This document shows, piece after piece, positions 51,236 to 60,244 of a stretch of DNA of 64,000 nucleotides. The notes below the pieces were generated by a model, which saw only the letters and a program-made list of their open reading frames with translations, was not told the origin of the DNA and did no database searches. Both the position numbers and the translations under genes were made by a program. Position 1 is the first letter of the stretch. Every line of letters starts with the position of its first letter. Source of the stretch: Clostridium_B lapidicellarium (GTDB lineage: Bacteria > Bacillota > Clostridia > Clostridiales > Clostridiaceae); the NCBI RefSeq assembly GCF_041224415.1, contig NZ_JBGFFE010000002.1:271837-335836 (forward strand). The letters are read 5' to 3'.

Positions 51236-52078
51236 TTACAAATTAATTGAATGTATATATATGTCAGATTTAACAGTATCTCTATCTTTGGCTACCCTTT
51301 TCACTGCATCTTTTTTACTCAGTCCCCTATCCATATACATTTTTATATGTTCTTCTATAGACAAATTCATCCATTTTTTCTTTCTTTCCTCTGCAATTTC
51401 CTCTTTGCTCTTGCCTTCCACTACAATTACAAATTCGCCTTTTATCTCTCTGTTCTTGTAATAATTTACTATCTTTCCCAGAGAAGCTCTGAACACTTCT
51501 TCATGAATTTTGGTAAGTTCTCTGCAGACAGCTGCATGCCTGTCACCCAAAACACTTCTCATCAGCTTTAAAGTACTTAACAATCTGTGGGGAGCTTCAT
51601 AAAATATCAAAGTTTCCCTTCTCTCAGCTATATCTTCTAAGACATTCTTTTTACTTTTAACATCTCTAGGTAAAAAACCTTCAAAAATAAATTTTGAAGC
51701 ATCCAGTCCCGAATAGATCAGCGCTGTAGTAACAGCTGTAGCTCCAGGAATCACTTCAAAATCTATTCCATAGTCTATACAATTATGTATCATAACACTG
51801 CCTGGATCTGATATTCCAGGAGTTCCCGCATCACTTACTAAAGCTATGTTGTCTCCACTCTTTAATTTTTTAATCAATTCTACAGATTTTTCCTTTTCAT
51901 TGAATTTATGATAGCTGACAAGCGGTTTTTTTATATCAAAATGATTTAATAATTTCAAGCTTCTTCTTGTATCTTCAGCAGCTATTAAATCCACTCCCTT
52001 AAGGATTTCCAGGGCACGCAAAGTTATATCCTGCAAGTTGCCTATAGGAGTTGCAACTAAAAATAACTTTCCCATCAT
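51236..52078 (-). CDS. rsmI: 16S rRNA (cytidine-1402-2'-O)-methyltransferase RsmI
   Basis: A 280-residue SAM-dependent methyltransferase of the tetrapyrrole-methylase fold. LFLVATPIGNLQDITLRALE, AAEDTRRSLKLL, LVSDAGTPGISDPG and FVIVVEGKSKEE are characteristic of RsmI, which methylates the ribose of C1402 in the 16S decoding centre. The start overlaps the stop of the upstream methyltransferase gene (ATGA), with a second ATG directly after, so the two are translationally coupled. Confidence 0.95.
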   Translation of the reverse strand: MMGKLFLVATPIGNLQDITLRALEILKGVDLIAAEDTRRSLKLLNHFDIKKPLVSYHKFNEKEKSVELIKKLKSGDNIALVSDAGTPGISDPGSVMIHNCIDYGIDFEVIPGATAVTTALIYSGLDASKFIFEGFLPRDVKSKKNVLEDIAERRETLIFYEAPHRLLSTLKLMRSVLGDRHAAVCRELTKIHEEVFRASLGKIVNYYKNREIKGEFVIVVEGKSKEEIAEERKKKWMNLSIEEHIKMYMDRGLSKKDAVKRVAKDRDTVKSDIYIHSINL

Positions 52079-52836
52079 ACACCATACCTTTCCTCAGATC
52101 TTCCATATATTCTATCTATTTCATCCGTATAACTTCCATCCGGTTCATGTATATATAAAGATGCACCCCACTTTAAAAAACGGCCTCCGTTGTTCTGGCC
52201 TTCTATAAGCACCATGTTGGGAGCTTTATATATACTAGGGCAAACCATCCTTATAAACTTGGGCTCAATCTTATACTTCCTCATTGTACACATGATGTCT
52301 GCAAACCTGTCAGGTCTATGAATCATATAAATTTTACCATTATCCTTTAAAAGGACTTTGGCAGCCTTTACAACGTCTTCCAGATCACAACAAATTTCAT
52401 GTCGGGCAATGGCATTTTCATTTTTTGAATTTATAATTCCAGAATTCCTCAATTTGTAAGGCGGATTTACTGTGACTACATCAGATTCAGGCATGGTTTT
52501 CAAATATTCCAGATCCCTTAAATCTCCATGAAAAATTTCTACTTTTCCCTGTAGGTTATTTAACTTTACAGATCTATTGGCCATATCCACCATTTCTTTT
52601 TGTATCTCTATGCCGATTATTTTACCAGCAGGAGTTTTCCCAGCCAGTATAAATGGAACTATGCCGCTGCCGCTGCATAGATCAATCACACTCGCATTCT
52701 TCTTTATATTCGCAAAATTAGCCAGTAAAACGGCATCTACCCCAAACCTGAAAGCATCTTTTTTCTGAATCAAATGCAGACCCTTTAATTGTAGATCATC
52801 TAAGGTTTCACCTTTTCTTAAAAAATTACTCTTCAA
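52075..52836 (-). CDS. TrmN6-like tRNA (adenine-N6) methyltransferase
   Basis: About 253 residues. Motif I is VIDLCSGSGIVPFIL, and VTVNPPYKLRNSG carries the NPPY motif of N6-adenine methyltransferases. QKKDAFRFGVDAVLLANFA is typical of the YfiC/TrmN6 (YabB) family that methylates A37 of tRNA1-Val in E. coli. The target here is inferred. The start is probably TTG 52836 (GAGG eight bases upstream) rather than ATG 52866. The order yabB-yabC(rsmI) also occurs in Bacillus beside abrB, as here. Confidence 0.88.
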   Translation of the reverse strand: MKSNFLRKGETLDDLQLKGLHLIQKKDAFRFGVDAVLLANFANIKKNASVIDLCSGSGIVPFILAGKTPAGKIIGIEIQKEMVDMANRSVKLNNLQGKVEIFHGDLRDLEYLKTMPESDVVTVNPPYKLRNSGIINSKNENAIARHEICCDLEDVVKAAKVLLKDNGKIYMIHRPDRFADIMCTMRKYKIEPKFIRMVCPSIYKAPNMVLIEGQNNGGRFLKWGASLYIHEPDGSYTDEIDRIYGRSEERYGV

Positions 52837-52943
52837 ATTTAATACCTCATTTCCAGTCTGGTTCATTATTCATCTTCAATATTTATAATTATGATTTAAA
52901 CACAGATTCTTGTCAATTAAATTTGGATAAAAGAATTTAAGCA

Positions 52944-52974
52944 CAAAAAATCCCCAGATAAATATTCCAGGGAA
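52944..52974 (-). terminator. Terminator of motAB
   Basis: On the minus strand TTCCCTGG and a TGGGGA arm form a short interrupted stem followed by TTTTTT. It lies 14 bp past the motB stop. Confidence 0.6.
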
Positions 52975-52987
52975 CAACGACTTCACT

Positions 52988-53791
52988 CTATTTACTATTT
53001 TGCATATCATTTTGGCTTTTCACATTACTCTGACTTTTAGAAGATTGTGTGTTTGAACTATTATTTTCAACTGCATTGAATTTACTATTTAATATGATTA
53101 TATCCACTCTCCTATTTCTGGCTCTTCCAGCTTCACTTGAATTATCAGCAATAGGCCTGTATTCACCATATCCAACCGCCGAAAGCTTTTGGGGCGGAAT
53201 ACCGGATTTCATTATAAGAAATTCAGTAACATTAGACGCCCTGTCACAGGATAATTTCCAATTGGAAGAATATTCGCTGTTACTAATAGGCACATTATCT
53301 GTATGTCCTTCTATCCTAATGTAATTTCCCAATTGATTTAAAATCTTGCCCATGTCAGTAAGCTTTTGCTGAACTTGAGGTCTTATTCCCGCTTTCCCGG
53401 TATCAAACAACAGAGTATCATTCATGCTAACTACAAGACCTCTTTCAGTTATTGTAGTAGATACACCACTGCTCATGCCGTTTTCTTTAAGGTATTTATC
53501 CACTTGTGATTTTAATTCCGCTAATTTTTTTTCTTCTTGAGCTGAATTCAGACTGTCTATTTTATTCACATCATCCTTAATGCTGGGTTTGTTGTCTTGA
53601 CCTATTATAGTCTTTCCACCTCCCATGGCTACACTCAAAGATTCGGAAAGCTGTTTGTATTTATTTTGATCCACCTGACTCATGGAATACATAACAATAA
53701 AAAATATCATAAGCAGTGTTATCAAATCAGAGTAAGTCAGCATCCATCTTAACCCCTCTGGTTTTTTGCTTGGTTTTTTCCTCCTTCTCAT
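52988..53791 (-). CDS. motB: Flagellar motor stator protein MotB
   Basis: A 267-residue stator subunit. The single N-terminal transmembrane helix contains the proton- or ion-binding aspartate in MLTYSDLITLLMIFFI. After a plug and linker comes the OmpA-like peptidoglycan-binding domain (IRIEGHTDNVPIS near residue 170, ending in RARNRRVDIIIL). A Ser/Asn-rich tail ends the protein. It overlaps motA by 4 bp, so expression is coupled. No other flagellar genes are in the window. Confidence 0.93.
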   Translation of the reverse strand: MRRRKKPSKKPEGLRWMLTYSDLITLLMIFFIVMYSMSQVDQNKYKQLSESLSVAMGGGKTIIGQDNKPSIKDDVNKIDSLNSAQEEKKLAELKSQVDKYLKENGMSSGVSTTITERGLVVSMNDTLLFDTGKAGIRPQVQQKLTDMGKILNQLGNYIRIEGHTDNVPISNSEYSSNWKLSCDRASNVTEFLIMKSGIPPQKLSAVGYGEYRPIADNSSEAGRARNRRVDIIILNSKFNAVENNSSNTQSSKSQSNVKSQNDMQNSK

Positions 53792-54582
53792 ACTTGAGCC
53801 TTCCCTTCCAATTCTTCATATCTCAATAATTCTTCTTTATTCAAAAAGCTCTTCAATTTTTCCGCTATGGTATTCGGATTTATTCCTTCCTGAATATAGA
53901 GTACACCCTCAATAATAAGTGTCTTTTCCTTTACTTCCTTCTCATCTGCTTCTTTTAATCTATTTCCTATGGGGAGCCACAGAAGATTTGCGGAACCAAT
54001 ACCATATAATGTAGCCAAAAATGCCAGTGCTATTTTAGGTCCTAATGTAGAAGTATCCTCCAAATTCCCCAAAACGTGCACTAGCCCCATTACAGTACCT
54101 ACAATACCCATAGTAGGTGCATAACCGCCTGCACTTTCAAATATATCGGCACCCTCTCTGTGTCTTTCTGACATAGAATCTAGTTCTAATTCCAATATAC
54201 TTCTGACAGCTTGCGGATCTACTCCATCTACAACAAGTTGAAGACCTTTTTTTATAAAGGGATCTAGATTAGGATCATTAGAAACTTCGCCTTCCAAACT
54301 CAACAAACCATTTTTCCTTGTTTTATAGGATACATCCTTAAAATATGAAATTAAAGCCGGCAAATCTGTTTTCCTGGGATTAAAAAGTACTTTAAATATT
54401 TTAGGAATTCTTTTTAATATATCCATTGGGAAAGATAAACCTGTAGCACCAATTGTTCCACCAAAAACTATTATGGCCGCAGTAGCTCCTAAAAGTGCTG
54501 TTGCCTGACCACCTTCCAGCATATAACCAGCTACTACTGAAAATAACCCAAACAGCAAAAATATAACAACAGATATATCCAT
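53788..54582 (-). CDS. motA: Flagellar motor stator protein MotA
   Basis: A 264-residue protein with four transmembrane segments and a cytoplasmic loop. TAAIIVFGGTIGATGLSFP and the late GYAPTMGIVGTVMGLVHVLGNL with IALAFLATLYGIGSANLLWLPI are typical of MotA. With MotB it forms the ion-driven stator. GGAGGAG lies upstream of the ATG. A sigma-D-like promoter in the 54583-54790 gap was looked for but not found convincingly. Confidence 0.93.
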   Translation of the reverse strand: MDISVVIFLLFGLFSVVAGYMLEGGQATALLGATAAIIVFGGTIGATGLSFPMDILKRIPKIFKVLFNPRKTDLPALISYFKDVSYKTRKNGLLSLEGEVSNDPNLDPFIKKGLQLVVDGVDPQAVRSILELELDSMSERHREGADIFESAGGYAPTMGIVGTVMGLVHVLGNLEDTSTLGPKIALAFLATLYGIGSANLLWLPIGNRLKEADEKEVKEKTLIIEGVLYIQEGINPNTIAEKLKSFLNKEELLRYEELEGKAQV

Positions 54583-54790
54583 TTTTTCTCCTCCATCTAG
54601 TTAATTTAATCCTGGCTTTTAGTTTACACTTGTTACATCTATATAAATATTCGTATAAAATTTAATAGTCTTTACCGTTAATGCAAATTATTCGGAGATA
54701 TAAACTTCATTTATACAGGTTAATTTTTTAACACTTACAGGCACAGGTTTTTTATCTCTCTAGAATTAAATCCATACAGATACTTGTCCA

Positions 54791-54828
54791 ATTTAAAAAG
54801 ACTACCATACTTAGGCAGTCTTTTTAAA
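54791..54828. terminator. Terminator after the 57-residue ferredoxin
   Basis: ATTTAAAAAGACT and its complement AGTCTTTTTAAAT form a 13-bp stem around a loop that can pair further (ACC/GGC partly). It directly follows the ferredoxin stop and works in both directions. Confidence 0.75.
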
Positions 54829-54830
54829 TG

Positions 54831-55004
54831 TTAATCTTCCTGAACTGGTGCTCCTACCGGGCAAACATTAGCACAGTTTCCGCACTCTATACAGGTATCT
54901 GCATCTATTACAAATTGAGTATCCCCTTGACTTATAGCATCAACTGGGCATTCTGAAGCACATGTTCCACAACTTACACAAGCATCTGTAATTTTATATG
55001 CCAT
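54831..55004 (-). CDS. Ferredoxin, 2[4Fe-4S] clostridial type
   Basis: A 57-residue protein, MAYKITDACVSCGTCASECP..., short of many gene finders' limits. Two complete CxxCxxCxxxCP motifs are present (CVSCGTCASECP and CIECGNCANVCP), which hold two [4Fe-4S] clusters in the classical clostridial pattern. A TCACACCTCCTT sequence on the plus strand is its ribosome-binding site (AAGGAGGTGTGA). It is the low-potential electron carrier of pyruvate, hydrogenase and amino-acid fermentation. It has its own terminator and lies between motA and the HMA-like gene. Confidence 0.95.
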   Translation of the reverse strand: MAYKITDACVSCGTCASECPVDAISQGDTQFVIDADTCIECGNCANVCPVGAPVQED

Positions 55005-55091
55005 TTATGTCACACCTCCTTATAGATCCTACTATTATTTATCCTATCCCTTGCTATTCTACCATATTTATTATTACTTTTAAAGAGAATT

Positions 55092-55295
55092 TTATAATAC
55101 CATGTAACCCATATCTTCAAGACACTGTATTATTTTATCCTCCGTTACAAAATAATTGTCATACACCACGTACACTTCACTTTTTTCTCTATTAATCTCA
55201 AAGGCAATAATTCCCTCATTGCTGGAAATGCAATGTCTTATTCTATTGATATCTTCGGAAGTACGCATATCAGAAACTTTAAGTACGGATTTCAT
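55092..55295 (-). CDS. Small HMA-like protein lacking the metal-binding cysteines
   Basis: A 67-residue protein with the beta-alpha-beta-beta-alpha-beta pattern and spacing of heavy-metal-associated (HMA) domains: VLKVSDMRTSEDINRIRHCI, then IIAFEINREKSEVYVVYD and KIIQCLEDMGYMV. The metal motif CxxC is missing; the equivalent loop reads DMRTSED. It may therefore be a degenerate or regulatory HMA relative rather than a copper chaperone. AGAGAGGTGG precedes the ATG, 12 bp after ricT. Confidence 0.7.
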   Translation of the reverse strand: MKSVLKVSDMRTSEDINRIRHCISSNEGIIAFEINREKSEVYVVYDNYFVTEDKIIQCLEDMGYMVL

Positions 55296-55306
55296 ATGCC
55301 ACCTCT

Positions 55307-56227
55307 CTAATCCTCTTTAAATAATTTTTTAATTGAATTTGCATCTGTTTTTTCCACATTTTCATTTTCCGTATTGACTTCTACCTCATCATCATTTGCG
55401 CTGTCTTCAAATTCCCCTGAAACCATTTCAACTTGGTCTATAGATACTTCTTTTAATACATCCTCCCCATCTTCATTTTTTATTTTTACTTTAACATTTT
55501 CCTTCACAACAGAATTTCCTATAACCTCTCCACTTCCATAATCCGTTTTTATAATGGAACCTTTTTTAGGTAATTTTTGTCTTATCTTTTCATATGCCTC
55601 CTGTTCATAATTCAAGCAGCACATAAGTCTTCCACATATACCGGATATTTTAGTTGGATTCAAAGATAAATTTTGTTCTTTTGCCATTTTTATAGATACA
55701 GGCACAAAATCCCCCAAAAATGTAGAACAGCACATAATCCTTCCGCAAGGACCCAATCCACCTATCATTTTGGCTTCATCCCTTACCCCTATTTGCCTAA
55801 GTTCTATCCTTGTTCTGAATATAGAAGCAAGATCCTTTACCAATTCCCTAAAGTCCACCCTGCCGTCTGCGGTAAAATAAAAAATTACTTTATTATTATC
55901 AAACGTATATTCCACGTCTATAAGTTTCATCTTTAAATTATGCTGTTTGATTTTTTCTACACATATTCCAAAAGCTTTTTTTTCCTTCTTCTTATTATCA
56001 TTGTACTTCTTTATATCTTCTCCCGTAGCCACTCTTAAGACATTTTTAAGTGGTGAAACAATATCACTTTCATCTATATTTTTCGGTTTTATGACACATC
56101 TGCCAAATTCAACTCCCCTTGCTGTCTCTACTATTACGTTGTCTTCTTTTTGTATATCTAAATCAGCCGGTGAAAAATAATATATTTTACCTGCTTTCTT
56201 AAAACGTACACCTACTACCATTACCAT
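55307..56227 (-). CDS. ricT: RicT (YaaT/PSP1 family) regulatory iron-sulfur complex subunit
   Basis: A 306-residue PSP1-domain protein. GLGPCGRIMCCSTFLGDF and GICGRLMCCLNYEQEAY are the conserved double-cysteine motifs of RicT. In Bacillus, RicT (YaaT) with RicA and RicF binds iron-sulfur clusters and is needed for RNA maturation by RNase Y and for sporulation, biofilm and competence. An acidic tail ends the protein. It follows holB by 8 bp. The holB-yaaT order matches Bacillus. Confidence 0.92.
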   Translation of the reverse strand: MVMVVGVRFKKAGKIYYFSPADLDIQKEDNVIVETARGVEFGRCVIKPKNIDESDIVSPLKNVLRVATGEDIKKYNDNKKKEKKAFGICVEKIKQHNLKMKLIDVEYTFDNNKVIFYFTADGRVDFRELVKDLASIFRTRIELRQIGVRDEAKMIGGLGPCGRIMCCSTFLGDFVPVSIKMAKEQNLSLNPTKISGICGRLMCCLNYEQEAYEKIRQKLPKKGSIIKTDYGSGEVIGNSVVKENVKVKIKNEDGEDVLKEVSIDQVEMVSGEFEDSANDDEVEVNTENENVEKTDANSIKKLFKED

Positions 56228-56234
56228 ATTTAAT

Positions 56235-57179
56235 CTATACCTCCTGCATTTTCACCAACATAGAATCAAAAACCAATGCCGGATTAACGTTTTTTCCCAG
56301 TTTTCCTTTAGTTGCCTTGACAATATTAACAAGAGCATTTAACTTTTTAAATGAAAACATTTCACTTATAATTTTTATATATTCAAATTTATCCGCATTT
56401 ACAATCAACTTTTTATTGCCTGTTTCCTTATACACAAGTACATCACGTATATACGCCAAAATGCAAGTTAGTATTTCCTGCCACTCATCTTTTATACTGA
56501 GCAAATAATTAGAAAATCGTAAAAAATAATCCACGTCATCATCTTTCAACCTTTTGAGCATATCCGCGACAGCATCCCTTATTTCACATAAATGAGAGTC
56601 GGAAATGAATCTTTCCGCTCTCCCAGGTATTCCGTCACTAAAAGCTAGAACGGAATTGATCTCCTCTTCATCCAACTGAGGATATCTATTTCCCAAAAAC
56701 AAAAGCATATCCTCTTGACTCAACCTGTTAAACTTGTAAACCTGGCACCTAGATTTTATTGTATCCAAAATGCCATCCAATTTTTCACATAGAAGCACCA
56801 TAAAGCTTTCTAAAGGGGGTTCTTCTATAGTTTTTAGCAATGCATTTTGGGCTGCTTCTGTCATTTTATCAGCATTATATATTATTATCACCTTTTTATC
56901 ACACTCATAAGGCTTTTTATTTATCTCTTCAATTATATTTTTTGACTCTTCTATTCCAATGGATTTTCTTCCTTTAGGCACTTTAAACTCAATCATATCA
57001 ACATAAGGTTTTAGTTCATTCTTACCCAATACTCTTATAGCCATTTCTTTAGCAACCATACTCTTGCCTATACCATTTTCCCCTACTAAAATATGGGCAT
57101 GTGAAAATCTGTTCAATTTTATGGAATTTTTTATCTGCAATTTTATACCCTGATGTCCTATTATTCTATAAGAGCTCAC
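56235..57179 (-). CDS. holB: DNA polymerase III delta-prime subunit
   Basis: A 314-residue clamp-loader subunit. IIGHQGIKLQIKNSIKLNRFSHAHILVGENGIGKSMVA includes the P-loop, AAQNALLKTIEEPP is the SRC-region sensor motif, and FSDGIPGRAERF is typical of delta-prime. It loads the sliding clamp in replication. The start is GTG 57179 (AGGAGG eight bases upstream). It lies between darA and ricT; the zinc cysteines of E. coli delta-prime are absent, as is usual in Firmicutes. Confidence 0.93.
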   Translation of the reverse strand: MSSYRIIGHQGIKLQIKNSIKLNRFSHAHILVGENGIGKSMVAKEMAIRVLGKNELKPYVDMIEFKVPKGRKSIGIEESKNIIEEINKKPYECDKKVIIIYNADKMTEAAQNALLKTIEEPPLESFMVLLCEKLDGILDTIKSRCQVYKFNRLSQEDMLLFLGNRYPQLDEEEINSVLAFSDGIPGRAERFISDSHLCEIRDAVADMLKRLKDDDVDYFLRFSNYLLSIKDEWQEILTCILAYIRDVLVYKETGNKKLIVNADKFEYIKIISEMFSFKKLNALVNIVKATKGKLGKNVNPALVFDSMLVKMQEV

Positions 57180-57194
57180 TAAATATTCCTCCTG

Positions 57195-57524
57195 TTAAAT
57201 TCTTATGAATTTATCCACGTCCACCACAAATATATTAGCTCCTCCAACTTCTACTTCCACTGGATAGGGCATATATACTCCTGTAGAGCTGGCAACAGAT
57301 GAAGGAGTCGTTATAATCTGTTTCCTGGTTTTACAGATTTTTTCTATACGATCTATAACCTTATCCACGTCTTTTTCTTCAACGCCTATCATCAAAGTGG
57401 TATTACCTGCTTTTAAAAATCCTCCTGTAGTAGCAAGTTTAGTTACTTCAAATCCACCTTCCGTCAAAGTTTCCAACAAGTCGCCAGCATCGTCATCTTG
57501 AACAATAGCTATAATCAACTTCAT
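57195..57524 (-). CDS. darA: Cyclic-di-AMP receptor DarA (PstA, PII-like)
   Basis: A 109-residue PII-like protein. MKLIIAIVQDDDAGDLLETL, GGFLKAGNTTLMIGVEEKDVDKVI and the C-terminal GGANIFVVDVDKFIRI match the YaaQ/DarA/PstA family, which binds cyclic-di-AMP at the trimer interface. Its downstream effect is not known in most species. AAGGAGG precedes the ATG. It sits between tmk and holB, the Bacillus yaaQ position. Confidence 0.95.
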   Translation of the reverse strand: MKLIIAIVQDDDAGDLLETLTEGGFEVTKLATTGGFLKAGNTTLMIGVEEKDVDKVIDRIEKICKTRKQIITTPSSVASSTGVYMPYPVEVEVGGANIFVVDVDKFIRI

Positions 57525-57638
57525 AAGGGTTCCTCCTTATCACCTATTTAATTCAAGAAATATTCCTCAAATTAATATAATAATTATAACATAATTTTCA
57601 TTATCTTATGTCAGTTTAGATACTAACTTTATTATACT

Positions 57639-58328
57639 TTATTTAAGTATATTTTTTACTAGAAAATATATATCTTTATGTACTTCATCCACACTCTTTA
57701 TTTTTCCGTTCTGTACACAAGAGACCTTATTCCAATTATATCTGTCAGAAATATATAATGCATTTTCATAGGATTTCGTTAAATAGCGATAATTACTTTC
57801 ATGTATATCTTTTATGGAATTTCCCGTAAATTTATTGTCCCTATGGACAACAAGTTGCCTGCTGTATTCAGGCGGCATATCCAAGAATATTACACAATCA
57901 GGTACAGGAAGTTCAAATATATTGAATTCAAAATCCCAAAGCCAGCCTAAGAATTTATTCTTTTCTTTTAAATCATCAATTTTAGAAGCCTGATGTATCA
58001 TATTTGCTGTAGTGTATCTATCTGCCAATACTATTCCACCTTGATCGTAAAACTTTTTCCATTTCATTTTATATGACGCAAATCTATCCACGCTGTAAAA
58101 TGTAGAAGCTGCATAGGCATTAACATCTTCAGGGTCTTTCCCGAAATCTCCGTTTAAATACATTTTGACAAGAGCTGAAGAATTACTGGCATAATCAGGA
58201 TATTCCACTTTTGTTATATCGTATTTTTCTTTCAAAAGTCTCTTATAAAGTATTTCCGTCTGCGTTGCTTTGCCGCTTCCATCACATCCTTCTATAACTA
58301 TAAGTTTTCCCTTTAATGATGATTTCAA
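57639..58328 (-). CDS. tmk: Thymidylate kinase-like protein
   Basis: About 229 residues of the thymidylate-kinase fold, phosphorylating dTMP to dTDP. The P-loop is IEGCDGSGKATQT, DRYTTANMIHQ is the DRY motif, and a lid region follows (RQLVVHRDNKFTG). The sequence is longer and more divergent than usual Tmk, with KMKWKKFYDQGG and WDFEFN segments. TTG 58328 (GGAGG eight bases upstream) is preferred to 58343, where the ribosome-binding site would overlap the codon. It starts 18 bp after the decarboxylase gene, in the yaaO-tmk order. Confidence 0.85.
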   Translation of the reverse strand: MKSSLKGKLIVIEGCDGSGKATQTEILYKRLLKEKYDITKVEYPDYASNSSALVKMYLNGDFGKDPEDVNAYAASTFYSVDRFASYKMKWKKFYDQGGIVLADRYTTANMIHQASKIDDLKEKNKFLGWLWDFEFNIFELPVPDCVIFLDMPPEYSRQLVVHRDNKFTGNSIKDIHESNYRYLTKSYENALYISDRYNWNKVSCVQNGKIKSVDEVHKDIYFLVKNILK

Positions 58329-58346
58329 TTTCATTTCCTCCAAAAT

Positions 58347-59801
58347 TTATTTGATAATTTTTATTTCATTGTCCTTTATCCCTATCAAATCCGCCCCATT
58401 TTCAACATAATAGCTGATAATTTCTACAATATTTCTGTCTATCAATTCTCCCATCAGAAGTATGGGAACTCCCGGCGGATAAGGTATTACATTCACCCCG
58501 CTTATTTTTCCTACGGAATCGCCCAAACTCACACCTTGTTTTTCCCTTCTCAAAGCTTCCCAAGGTAACATTTTAGCCTCAGGTATATCATATTCAACTA
58601 TATCCAAACATTTATGCTTAAGCTTATCCAGATTGCAATTTTTCAATGCATTATATAATGCATCATATTCTTCCTTCCTGTTAAAGGGTGAAAAGATAAG
58701 TATTACATTTGAACTGTCGCTCATCTCACACTGTATTCCGCATTTTCTTAAATATTTCAGCAATAAATTTCCATCAAAATTTTTTTCCAGGTTTATAACA
58801 TATCTAGTTGTATCCATATCCCATATATCAGGTAAATTTGCATCCATACTGTGTTCCCTATTAAAACTTGCTATATCTTCTCTCCCGATTATGCTCAGAC
58901 CACTTACAGAATTTATTTTTTCCCCATAATATTGATTCCTTTTAATAAGTTTTCCATAATCCCTGCATCCGTATTCTTCCAAATAAAACCTGGCATAATC
59001 CATGGAACAAAGCGCTATATAGGAAGGACTAGTACTTGAAAATACATCGAAATAAAAATCTGCCCTGTCAATATCGTCTTCGTTATTAACGTGAAGATAA
59101 GCACTTTGAGTCAAACTGCACAGAGTTTTATGAGCACTTGTAACTACCATATCTGCTCCCAGTTTTACCGCACTTTTAGGTAAATCCGGGTGAATTCCAA
59201 AATGAGCTCCATGCGCACAGTCAACCAATACCTTCATATTATACTTTTTAGCTTCTTCTATTATAAGCTTTAAATTACTGCACAAGCCATAATAATTAGG
59301 ATATGTAACTACGATGCCCTTGGCATCTTTATTTTTTTTTATAATTTGTAAAAAATGCTCCAAATCTATAGAAACTGGAGCATTTAATCTTTTACTTATA
59401 ATATTTTTTAAATATACGGGTTTTAATTTTCTCATAATTATACCATTGAATATGGAACTATGGCAGCTTCTTCCCACTAAGATCTTATCACCCTCATTAA
59501 AACTGCTAAATAGCATTATCATATTTCCAGAGGTGCTGCCATTGACTAAAAAATAAGATTTTTTGCTTCCATAAAAATCCCTAAGACGCTCACTTGCATC
59601 TAATATTATACCCTTCTGGTTATGAAGGTTGTCTACACCCTCTATTTCTGTAATATCAAACTTTAAAATATTGTCTGCAAATTTTCTTCCTATAGAAGTA
59701 TTATAAAATCCCCTTCCATTTTTATGTCCAGGCATACAAAAGGATATATTGTTTTCCTTAATATACTTCAAGACTCCATTTAAAAGTGGTAATTCTGACA
59801 A
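58347..59801 (-). CDS. PLP-dependent Orn/Lys/Arg decarboxylase family protein (YaaO-like)
   Basis: A 484-residue fold-type I PLP enzyme. The active-site lysine is in ADMVVTSAHKTL, and VDCAHGAHFG with the Asp that contacts the PLP ring lies just before. NGSTSGN and the C-terminal PYPPGVPILLMGE are typical of the Orn/Lys/Arg decarboxylases. The substrate cannot be read with confidence; lysine or arginine are usual. The start is TTG 59801 (GGAGAG eight bases upstream), overlapping csfB by 22 bp. It lies before tmk, as yaaO does in Bacillus. Confidence 0.88.
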   Translation of the reverse strand: MSELPLLNGVLKYIKENNISFCMPGHKNGRGFYNTSIGRKFADNILKFDITEIEGVDNLHNQKGIILDASERLRDFYGSKKSYFLVNGSTSGNMIMLFSSFNEGDKILVGRSCHSSIFNGIIMRKLKPVYLKNIISKRLNAPVSIDLEHFLQIIKKNKDAKGIVVTYPNYYGLCSNLKLIIEEAKKYNMKVLVDCAHGAHFGIHPDLPKSAVKLGADMVVTSAHKTLCSLTQSAYLHVNNEDDIDRADFYFDVFSSTSPSYIALCSMDYARFYLEEYGCRDYGKLIKRNQYYGEKINSVSGLSIIGREDIASFNREHSMDANLPDIWDMDTTRYVINLEKNFDGNLLLKYLRKCGIQCEMSDSSNVILIFSPFNRKEEYDALYNALKNCNLDKLKHKCLDIVEYDIPEAKMLPWEALRREKQGVSLGDSVGKISGVNVIPYPPGVPILLMGELIDRNIVEIISYYVENGADLIGIKDNEIKIIK

Positions 59802-59992
59802 TTCTTTGTCTCTCCTCTTATTATATAATGTACTATAGTCTTCTTTATTCTTTTCCTATAGTGCTCGTAAAAATCCAAATTATTTTTTAATTTCAACAGT
59901 CTTTCTTCGCAGGAGGAACAAATCCCTCTGCCATATATTATTATACCATTACTCAAAGGCTTTCCACATATAATACAATATTTTTTTTTCAT
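59780..59992 (-). CDS. csfB: CsfB/Gin-type anti-sigma factor
   Basis: A 70-residue protein with CIICGKPL near residue 6 and GICSSCEERLL near residue 24, the paired CxxC zinc motif of CsfB (Gin). In Bacillus, Gin inhibits sigma-G and helps time forespore gene expression, and csfB lies just upstream of yaaO and tmk, as here. GGAGGATATGA precedes the ATG. A sigma-F-like promoter can be seen 50 bp upstream, in keeping with forespore expression. The last 22 bp overlap the decarboxylase start. Confidence 0.85.
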   Translation of the reverse strand: MKKKYCIICGKPLSNGIIIYGRGICSSCEERLLKLKNNLDFYEHYRKRIKKTIVHYIIRGETKNCQNYHF

Positions 59993-60047
59993 TCATATCC
60001 TCCTAGTAAGTCGTATTTGCAAATTAATAAAATAAGTTTATTATTTA

Positions 60048-60077
60048 AATTCTTACCTTTTAATGTAGATGATATTC
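60048..60077 (-). promoter_or_regulatory. Candidate sigma-F promoter of csfB
   Basis: On the minus strand GAATA (60073-60077) and GGTAAGAATT (60048-60057) are exactly 15 bp apart. The -10 fits the sigma-F consensus GGNRANANTW fully; the -35 differs from GYWTA at one base. It lies about 55 bp upstream of csfB, a sigma-F gene in Bacillus. Confidence 0.5.
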
Positions 60078-60244
60078 AATTTTATTTTTTCTTATAATAT
60101 ATAATATTCAATTTTACACTAAAATTTGTTTTGTCCACCTAAATAATTTTATTTTTATTTATACTAAGTATTTAAAATTATATTTTATAAGTTATAATAT
60201 ATGTAACTACATTTAATTTAAATTTCAGCGGAGGATTTCATCAT

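Noticed and set aside
54583..54790. Sigma-D promoter for motAB
   Set aside because: TAAA sequences and CGAATA-like elements occur (spacing 13-15), but no good match to TAAA-N15-GCCGATAA.
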